Shown: positions 56,601-64,000 of the stretch, in pieces
Layout of the letters: the number at the start of each line of letters is the position of its first letter
Numbering within the stretch: position 1 is the stretch's first letter
From: Nitzschia sp. pyKryTriq1
Taxonomy: Eukaryota; Bacillariophyta; Bacillariophyceae; Bacillariales; Bacillariaceae
Assembly (NCBI GenBank): GCA_956465555.1
Contig: OY101120.1
Span: 1 to 64,000, forward strand
Length of the DNA stretch: 64,000 nt
Direction: 5' to 3'
Position numbers and translations under genes: made by a program
The notes under the pieces: model-generated
The model's input: the letters and a program-made list of their open reading frames with translations, nothing else
What the model was told of the DNA's origin: nothing
Database searches by the model: none

Positions 56601-59600
56601 CCCAGCTCCGAATCAATACCATGAATCCACTCTTTAGTCCACCATGGAACTGCACGCGGCTGGTTTTGAGAGCCTGGTCCTTGATGTCCAATGGACGAAG
56701 TTTCTTGGTCGTTCTCGGTGAAAGGCTCGGCATCATTCTTCGTGGTCTTGATGGCATCCGACAAATCGTTGGAATCGGCATCCTTGTTTCCCGCTGCAAC
56801 TTGGTTGCCGTTGGTGAGATCCATGAAATCATCATCTGGGCGTGGACTGGTACTGCTCGAGTCTGCCAAGGATCTGCCCCTTCGACCAACACGACGGCGC
56901 GTCATGTTGTCATTCACCTGTGCTTGTTGTTGTTGTTGCTGTGTCCTGGTGCTCTTCGCTGTAGAATCATCGGCGTCGACTGTCGCTTCTTTTTGCATTG
57001 GTGGCTGACTACTACGTCCACGTCGCCGCGGAATAGAAGCTTCTTCTACTACTTCTTCTTCCATAGGAGTAGTAGCAGGTTCGGTCGTTTCTTTGGTTCC
57101 CTTCTCGGTTCCGTCTGATTGCTCCTCTTTTGATATACCGCGACTACTCCGTCGTCGCTTGAGTTGAGAAGAAGAAGAAGAAGGTACGGAACACGCCCCA
57201 CGTCGTTTGGTCCGCTTCGTAGTTGTTGGTTCCGAGGCGTCATTGCTGGCTGTACTATCCACCGTACGAGGCAACAAAGATGGTGGCTGACTATCGACCA
57301 CGTCTTTTTGTAGCTGCTGCTGCTGCTGCTGTTGCTGGGCTTGAATCCATAGAGGTGTCCTCAAAGAATTCTTGTTGTTATTGTTGTTGTTGGTGATACC
57401 GGTCCCCTTGGTCGCCCAGACATCCGCATGTCGAGCCAAGAACGCCTTGTGAGCACCTGGATAGTACAACACGAGGTCGCCCACTTGGGGTGGAAGAGAC
57501 AAAACATGGAATGACGACGACGACGGCGACGGCGGCTTTTCTCGCGATAGCCACGATCGATCCAAGGATTCTGAAAAGGGCGGAGAAACCCAAGCGCCCA
57601 CATTCAGTGGTGGTGGTGATGATGATAAATGTTGTTGCAACGTAGTATTATCGCTGCTGCCAGCCATTCCAGCAAATGATGCTGGTAAAGTAGTAGAAGA
57701 AGAAGCCCTGTCATCCCCAATACTCTCTGCCATGTTGTTGTTGTTGTTGTTGTTGGACGACGATGACATTTTGTTTCGTAACGAGGCCGCCGCGGCTCGG
57801 GCCATTGGAAGCGTGCTGCTTTGGCAATTCGCCGCCGCCGCCGCTGCATCATCATCATGATGATGAGGGACCACTTGGGAATATTTGGCGTCTTCCCCCT
57901 CCTGTTGTGCCGCCGCCGTGCGGCCTCTATGTTTATCCCTCTTGGCCGTAGAAGTAGCAGCAGCGGCTGCAGGTTTGGCATCGAGCTCGGCGTCGTCTGC
58001 AGGTTGTTGTTGGAGTTGTTGTTGCTCCGCAGTAGTACCTCTTTGACTCCGTCGCGGCGGGGGTGGATCATCATTGTTGGGACTACATTGCAATAATTGA
58101 GCATTCAAATGTTTCGTAGTTTCTTGATAGGCAATTGGAAATCGTTCGAGTGCATCCATCCATTCCAATTGACGTTCCAATGCCACTTGTTGTTGATGAT
58201 ATTCCTGTTGTTTGCGGAATTCTTGTGTTTGTCGTTCCGATCGTTCGAGTTGAATTTCCCAATCTCGAATGACTTCCCATAATTCAATCGCACGTTGATC
58301 CAATTCTTGTAAACATTCCCCCTGCGTCTTTCCACCCAAAACTTGACGTTCGGCATGTCGTTGTTCCGCCAATGCTCGTTGTTGTTGATGGATTCGAGAT
58401 TCTTGTTGATATCGTCGTTGCAGGCGTTGCCAATATTGCACATGATGAACGGCATGCTTGTATTGCTTGCGTGCACGTTTGACATTATTCTTGCGACGCT
58501 TGGCAATCCGTTTGAGTTCCTTGTAAACGACCAATGGAACGCGTGGCTTTTTCTTCTTCTTCTTTTCCTTTTCCTTGTCTGTACTAGTAGGATTGGGATT
58601 GGACGACGTTGCTGCTGCTGCTGCTGCTGCATCTGTGGTTGCATTTGCCGTATCATCTGCATTCGTAGAAGCAGTAGTAGTAGTAGTAGTAGTATTAGTA
58701 TTGCCGTTTGGAAGTTTCGACTGGTTCTTTCCAAGTAGGAGTAATTGGTCGACATTGTACTTGATGGGTTTGGCCTTGGATGCTCGACCGAGCGAGGATC
58801 GACGGGGGAGTTGTGGTTGTTGTTGTTGTTCCGACGACGACGAGGATGGACGGGGCCGCTTTTTAGTTGTGGGCGGCTTGTGGTTGTTGTTGTTCTTGTT
58901 CTTGAGCGACGATGATTCATCCAACAATCCGAGTTTCGCCAAGTACTCTTGATTTCGTCTGATTCGTTCTTCTCGAAGACTGCAGATAGAAAAGAAATGA
59001 TGTTTTTCGTTTTGTTTCGTTTCGTTTTGTTGATGGAACAATGAATAAAAGAAGTAAAAAAAGTGAGAGGAAAAAAGTCACACACGACCAAAGGATCCGA
59101 TCCAACTGCTAGTAGTAGTAGTAGTGATGATGACGATGATTCGCCATGCCATCATCCTCCCCATCCTCCTCCTCATCATCCTCCTTTTCATCCACCACAA
59201 ATAATACTCCAGCTAGCTAGCTAGCTATGGATGAACTGTACGTACCGTTCATATTCCGAGAGGCCATCGTCCTGTTGTTGTTGTTGCTGTTGCCGCTGCT
59301 GATCTTCTTTGTCATCAAGATCATCATCATGATCATGATCATCATCATTTGAATTATGATCCGAGTCCGAGTCCGAGTCTGATTCCGAGTCGTCATCATC
59401 ATCATCATCATTAGCATTGTCCTGTGGTTCGTCATCATTGTCATTGTCGTTGACGGCATTGTCTTCATGTCTGCTGCTGCTGCCGCTGCTGCTGCTGCTG
59501 CCGTTGTTGTTGTTGTTGTTGGCAGCAGCTTGTTTGTTCTTTTCGACATGAGCGGCAGCAGCAGCAGCAGCAGCAACAGCAGGCTTTCGGTCTACCGGTA

Positions 59601-59709
59601 GATCATGATGATGATGATGATGATGATCATGCTGATCATTCTCTTCTTCTTCTTGTTGAGGAGCACTATTACTAGTACTACGACCGGTAGTACGATGAGA
59701 AAGCTCCAT
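50680..59709 (-). CDS. Giant chromatin reader: PHIP/BRWD-like CryptoTudor, bromodomain, PHD and AT-hooks
   Basis: Exons 59709-59246, 58979-53942 and 53868-50680 close to 2896 residues; both donors read GTACGT. Residues 1-154 are acidic with Asn/Ser/His runs. Lys/Arg- and Gln-rich segments follow. Two BRWD-like motifs, VGDLVLYYPGAHKAFLARH (about 650) and SGDSVLYSRSLHSSFVANH (about 1460), match the Tudor-type strand of PHIP/BRWD. A CryptoTudor-like stretch (FAWAYAKTHSMAIGDSVESS, about 1050) precedes a bromodomain (about 1230-1330; YYTSVDSLLTDVQAILDNCM with LYNSPDSP). A PHD finger lies near 2090-2135 (WCTICG, CCDGCSNVVHTKCVGL, WFCEKC), then a Tudor-like YEDGDSEDLEYDEL (about 2300). Tandem AT-hooks (KKRGRP, KKPGRP) fill about 2470-2754. 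No WD40 repeats are seen, unlike animal PHIP/BRWD. It should read acetylated or methylated histones on AT-rich DNA. Confidence 0.88.
51107..51960 (-). repeat. 321-bp coding tandem repeat (AT-hook units)
   Basis: Units start at 51107, 51428 and 51749 with an exact 321-bp period (107 codons). Each encodes an SSLDKTNSKKRGRP AT-hook, a KKPGRPSKKNG hook and a VRVKVTFSDEGN segment. Copies two and three are almost identical at the base level; copy one differs more at its low-coordinate end. Confidence 0.93.
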
Positions 59710-60706
59710 TTCGTCGTCGTCGTCGTCGTTGTCTCCTTCTTGTAGAGTTTTTTTTTCCAAATCGATCGCCAAGTATTCGTACGAACGTACTACTACTCTA
59801 GCTCTAGTAGCTCTAGCTCTACTAATAGAGTAGCTAGTGTAGTGTAGTGTAGTGTCGTCCAACAAGAGACAATACCGGTATAGATGGCAACTAGGTATGT
59901 ACACAAGTACGGTATACCTGCTCTGTAAGGAATAATAAGATGCAATGCAATGCAATGCAATAATGATGGACAGCAGCAGTTCGACAGTATGTAGTGCAAT
60001 GCAATGCAATGCAATGCAATGCCACACTTACTGTTCGTACAAGTACTGTACCGGGTAACACGACGAACGACCTACCGACTTTCGAACGCTGGTATATACA
60101 GTACCACCTGTACAGTACGTACGTACCGGTACGTACCTGGTACGTCGTACAATATCGCCTTCTTTCGTACAGTAGAAACTCCACGCATGCTAGCTGCAGC
60201 ATGCACACTGTTGCGGCAAACGAAAGTCGCAGTATTTCCCCCACACGCACGAACGTCGCGGCCAAAAAAGCGGCGCGGAGGCAATACTACTAATACGATC
60301 AATCGTACCTATCTTTGAGAAGAATGAATACAGTACAGACAAACCATTGAAAGGTCGTAGGCACGGTATGCAATACCGTGGTGTAGATAGTGACGTCGTT
60401 CCTTCCTTCCGTCCGTCCGTCCACCTGTCGGTCCGTCATTCTACCCAGTCCGTCCGATTTTCGAACACCAGCGAAGTACCATGCTATGGTACACGTGTTC
60501 TGTTGCGAGCTACCTACTACTACTACTACGACTACTAGCTAGTTGCTAGCTCTATGTGTGTTGCTCTTTCGACAAGGAACAATGATAGAGTACAAATACT
60601 CTTACACTCGCACCAAGCAAGCATATTCTCTTATTCTCTCTCTCTCTGCCTCTCTCTGTTTGTTTGTTGCTTTGTTGCTTTGTTGCTTTGTTGGGTTGTC
60701 ATTATC
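59710..60706. other. Divergent spacer with GCAAT arrays
   Basis: About 1 kb between two divergent starts. Two GCAAT pentamer arrays lie at 59941-59961 and 59996-60022. GTACGTACCGGTACGTACC palindromes occur at 60117-60137. A pyrimidine-rich tract with CTCTCT and TTGC repeats (60630-60695) directly precedes the downstream start. No gene is supported. Confidence 0.5.
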
Positions 60707-61128
60707 ATGAGCAGCAGCAGCAGCGACGACGACGACGACCGCCAGCCGCAGCCGCAGCAAGAGCAGCCGCAGCAGCCGCAGCAGCACGCCGATGTGCAAC
60801 AAGCCACTGCCGCACTCAAGGGGTTGTTGGGAATTGGCGGCGGTGGTAATAATAGTATTAGTAGTAGTAATATGAGTGCTGGCGGAGCAACAGCAACAAC
60901 AACGGCAACATCAACATCAACAACAACAACGTCATCACCACCACCCAACAAAGGAGGCAAGGGAAAAGGAGGCAAGGGCAAAAAGAATCATAACAACAGC
61001 AACAGCACTACTATTGAAAAGCCGCCCAAGACGCCCGCTGGAAAGGGAAAAAAGTCACAAGCACAACCAGGACAAGCACCGCCAGGTAGTAGCAATAACA
61101 AAAAAAAGGGAGGCAAATCAGCATTGAA

Positions 61129-61167
<39 letters not shown>

Positions 61168-62134
61168 CGAAAACTTTGCCTGGAGTGCCTTTCAATCATC
61201 ACCCGATGCTTCGAAATTACCGATCCCAGCCTTTTCTCCCACACAACCCAAAACTCTAGTCTTGTCTTCGTCGTCGTCGCGTGGAACCGGAACAGCAGCA
61301 GCAGCAGTATCCTCTCCACAAGCAAAAGCTTCTTCTACTACTACTACTACTACTTCACAACCACAACCACTGGCCGCTCCATCCATCAGCACCACCGCCA
61401 CTACTACTACTACTACTACTACTACCAACCTTCCACTGCCTCCGTTGCCGCCACCACCGCCGCCACCACCACCTTCGGCCACGGGAATCAATTTGGCAGC
61501 CAAAATCAGCAGCAAGAGTAGTACCAATGCTGCTGCTACTAGTACTACTACTAGTACAGCACCACAACCATCACAACCATTACAACCACAGCAGCCACTG
61601 CCACCGCCAATGCCGGGATACATGTGGTGTCACGTACAAGTACCGCCGCCGCCAATGAATTTGAACACCAACAACAGTACCAACAGCAGTACCCACAACA
61701 GTACCAACAACAACAACAGTAACAACAACCACCACCATACTACTATTCTCGTACCGACACCGTATGGAGTTCCATATCCCATTCAAGTTCCTTCTCATGT
61801 ACCACCCGGAGCGATTCTACCCGTGCAAATTCCTACCATGCCCTTGCACATGATGCCGCCACCGTCAATGTCAATGCCATCGTCAATGCCGTCAATGCCA
61901 TCGTCAATGCCAATGCCATCATCATCATCATCAGCGATGCCAAGACCTGGCGCCGCGGTGGTGCCATCATCATCATCACCCATGTCAAGGCCCATGCCAC
62001 AACAACAACAATATCATCATCATCATCCAGCACAACAGCAACAGCAACATCAACTGCAACAACAGCAACAGCAACAGCAACCATATTATCACCAAATGTA
62101 CTACCCGCAGTCGCCGCCTCCTCCTCCGCGATAG
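60707..62134 (+). CDS. Low-complexity protein with PNRC/EDC1-type decapping motif
   Basis: 475 residues from the ATG at 60707 (MSSSSSDDDDD, context TATCATGA). The frame is open from 60554, but that extension is a hydrophobic product of pyrimidine repeats. The chain is almost wholly disordered: Gln/Pro, Thr, Lys/Gly, Asn, Pro and Met/Ser runs. The one sharp motif is FAWSAFQSSPDASKLPIPAF near residues 163-182. It fits the aromatic-A-x-x-x-F-x-x-SP-x-x-x-x-LP-x-P-x-F pattern of the PNRC/EDC1 family, whose peptides bind the Dcp1 EVH1 domain and stimulate Dcp2 mRNA decapping. The second half has short Pro-rich runs that could also bind EVH1 or SH3-type domains. A role as a cytoplasmic decapping enhancer is inferred from this motif alone. 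Confidence 0.65.
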
Positions 62135-62248
62135 TACGTAAGTAAGTAAGTAAGTAAGAACTACTTTGTTGAATATCCTTACTCGACTACTCCACTCTCT
62201 ACTCGCACTTGTACTCGTACTCGTACTTGTACTCTACGAGTAGAAATC

Positions 62249-62279
<31 letters not shown>

Positions 62280-62906
62280 TAGCAGCAGCCGCAGCAGTAG
62301 ATGCAAGGATAAGAACACTGCTAAAATACTCATCATCATCATCCTCATCATCATACTAAGCATCATCATGTGGTACTAGTATGTATAGAACGAAGACTGG
62401 CTGACTCCTCCTGCTGAAAACTCATTTCAGGATGTTCATCTTGCCACCACGACGAGCAAAAAACAAGTTAAACAAGAAGAACAACAACGAGGTCCTCCTC
62501 GCTCGAAGAACTACTACTACTACTACTACTACTATTAAGTACTACTTGTTCTAAACCTTGGTGGTTCTTCATGAGGTCGTCGCCCTCGAACGAAGAAACA
62601 CTGCGTTGTTTTGCCTTAGCTTCAGCGCAGTACGCGAAGCGAGACGGATTTCCCATTAGCAATTTCCAGCCATAGAATTTAACTGTGCGTCTACTAATTA
62701 CAAAGTCAATAAGTCTTTGGTCTGATGTTTGTGTGGTTTTCTCGGATTTATTCGGTGTTTCTGGTGTTTTGTCGGTTATTATTTGATGTTTCTGTGGTTT
62801 CGGTGGAGGGAGACCCCCTTATTTCGATGTTTATGGTTTCGTTTGCGTCTAATTACAGTACGTCGCTTACGACATGATGTCCGAGCATTATATTGCGTGT
62901 GCCTCA
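62135..62906. other. Spacer with simple repeats
   Basis: TAAG repeats directly after the stop codon (62135-62156), a GA run (62251-62280), a CAT-rich stretch (62330-62365) and a CTA run (62510-62535). A T/G-rich tract at 62720-62830 (repeated GTTTCTGTGGTTT-like words) lies beside the copia fragment and may be its 3' remnant. No gene is called. Confidence 0.45.
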
Positions 62907-63437
62907 TTAAATGAGACGCTTGCAGCCACCCGCATCGAGTGTCGGCATCGCGAGATTTTGTCCCACCGGGATTAATTCAACTCCGCAGACAAAACTGTTG
63001 CCGCTCTTGTAGATTTTATCAAATGTAAGTTTGAAGTCATTTTTCTGAATATAAATCGTCGTTCCCTCATTGCCTAAGCTAAACCCTCGTTGGAGCGTGG
63101 CAGGGATGCTGATAAGATTCCGTACCAGTTCTGGTACGATCTTTACGTCTTTTAATAGGAACTCGACTTGAGTTCCGTCTTTTCCGAGACAGCGCACTCG
63201 CTTGTCTCCGATCTTCTTAGCGATCATCATCGCTCCGTTTTTCCCTGTTTTGATTTCGGAATACGTGCTTCGCACGTTCTCTAGACCAGCGTCGCTGTTG
63301 GAGAAGTGAGAAGTCGCTGCTGTGTCGGCAAGCCACACGACGTTTTGTTTGAGCGACTTACAGCGCTCAACGTTGAGTATCGCGAAGTCATCGAAGTAGT
63401 TATTCAAACTCTTCAATTCATTTCGAGCCCAAAGCAT
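62907..63437 (-). mobile_element. Ty1/copia retrotransposon fragment (protease region)
   Basis: A 176-residue frame carries the copia retropepsin start VVWLADTAATSHFSNSD, where DTA replaces the common DSG, followed by VRCLGKDGTQVEF, LKDVKIVPELVRNLISIPAT and a GFSLGNEG segment, as in the Gag-Pol protease of copia elements, a group expanded in diatoms. It ends at a stop right after the protease/GAG-pre-integrase zone. No integrase or reverse transcriptase follows downstream, and no LTR could be marked, so this is a truncated relic. Confidence 0.75.
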
Positions 63438-64000
63438 TCCCGCTTTCCCGATTGCTCCCTGCCCTATGCACGAGGTAGTCGACAGAATGATTGAAAGTAA
63501 AAATTGTGAGCTAGAAATGAATGGTTATTTTGGAACTACTTGTTTCAAAATCAATTGTTGAGAAAAGATATTGCGCTGACTTGGCGAAATATTAATCTTG
63601 CATGACTTTCACATGGTTGACCAGATGAATCTATTTCATGTGGTTTGAATCTCATTTTATGTGATGAGCTATTTTCGGTGCCTGTTTGGCAGTTGCAGTC
63701 TAGTACATAGACTTGTAGTTTCTGTTGAGTCTTAGCAACGGACGGGGGCCAGTCGTACGTCGCGCGTCTCACACGCACCCGAGTCATTACGGGCCGACCA
63801 CGTCATCGACTGGTCGTGGCTAGGGCGTCTGCGCATGCACGGCGCGCACTAGCGTGGAAGATCCTTCAGGACATTATCTACCGACGACGGGCAGACTATG
63901 GTCGTACGAGTCGCGTAGACCGTGTGTATTGCATCCCAGCATTTTATTAGTCAGAGGCTCAAATCCGATGTTGTACAGTCGGTCGTTCACTTCAAAGATG
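63438..64000. other. Right-edge sequence, possible partial frame
   Basis: No complete gene is seen. On the minus strand a frame open at the right edge ends at 63874 (41 residues, beginning IFEVNDRLYNIGFEP). It could be the end of a gene or element continuing beyond the window, or chance. The rest shows no motif. Confidence 0.25.

Overview
The window looks like nuclear DNA of a diatom (a stramenopile). The signs are multi-exon genes with short introns, a DUF6824 domain of the kind expanded in diatoms, a W-rich single-pass membrane protein family, a nuclear plastid-type PheS gene with a signal peptide ending in an 'ATAF' cleavage motif, and a Crypton transposon. Runs of CTA/TAG, CAT, CAG and CAA trinucleotides fill the spacers and extend into proteins as poly-Asp, poly-Gln, poly-Asn, poly-Met and poly-Ser. 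No species is claimed.

Layout. 1-6 kb: a pirin (cut by the left edge), a small four-helix membrane protein, an FMN-dependent 2-hydroxyacid oxidase with one intron, and a large Ser/Thr/Pro-rich single-pass membrane protein. 6.6-9.2 kb: an intron-containing Crypton with tyrosine recombinase and GCR1_C domains. 9.2-13.3 kb: a gene-poor stretch with copied fragments, then a PDZ-like protein. 13.6-20 kb: a four-exon gene joining a Bfr1-like coiled coil to a vigilin-type multi-KH array, divergent from a nucleoside-phosphorylase-like gene. 21-25.7 kb: a TPR gene and its decayed inverted copy. 25.7-32.2 kb: a GH30 glycosidase and a PheRS alpha subunit carrying an extra EMAPII-type tRNA-binding domain. 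33.5-37.9 kb: a six-exon transportin-3/importin-13-like karyopherin. 38.3-41.9 kb: a poly-Gln DUF6824 plus helicase-associated-domain protein. 42-44 kb: spacer with a 685-bp terminal-inverted-repeat element. 44.3-49.9 kb: a COG0523 (CobW-type) GTPase with nine His-rich repeats and an MFS transporter. 50.7-59.7 kb: a three-exon, 2896-residue chromatin protein (PHIP/BRWD-like CryptoTudor, bromodomain, PHD, AT-hooks). 60.7-62.1 kb: a low-complexity protein with a PNRC/EDC1-type decapping motif. 62.9-64 kb: a Ty1/copia fragment.

Several long reading frames that look like separate genes join into single genes once introns are placed. The exon phases close exactly for the karyopherin, vigilin, PheS, MFS and bromodomain genes. 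Ten of the fourteen host introns placed here begin GTACGT. Most genes are housekeeping (translation, RNA binding, nuclear transport, chromatin, metal handling) and form no operon. The most novel items are the Bfr1-vigilin fusion, the PheS-EMAPII fusion, the intact Crypton, the WD40-less PHIP-like reader and the dispersed non-coding repeats. All calls come from reading the sequence without any database search.
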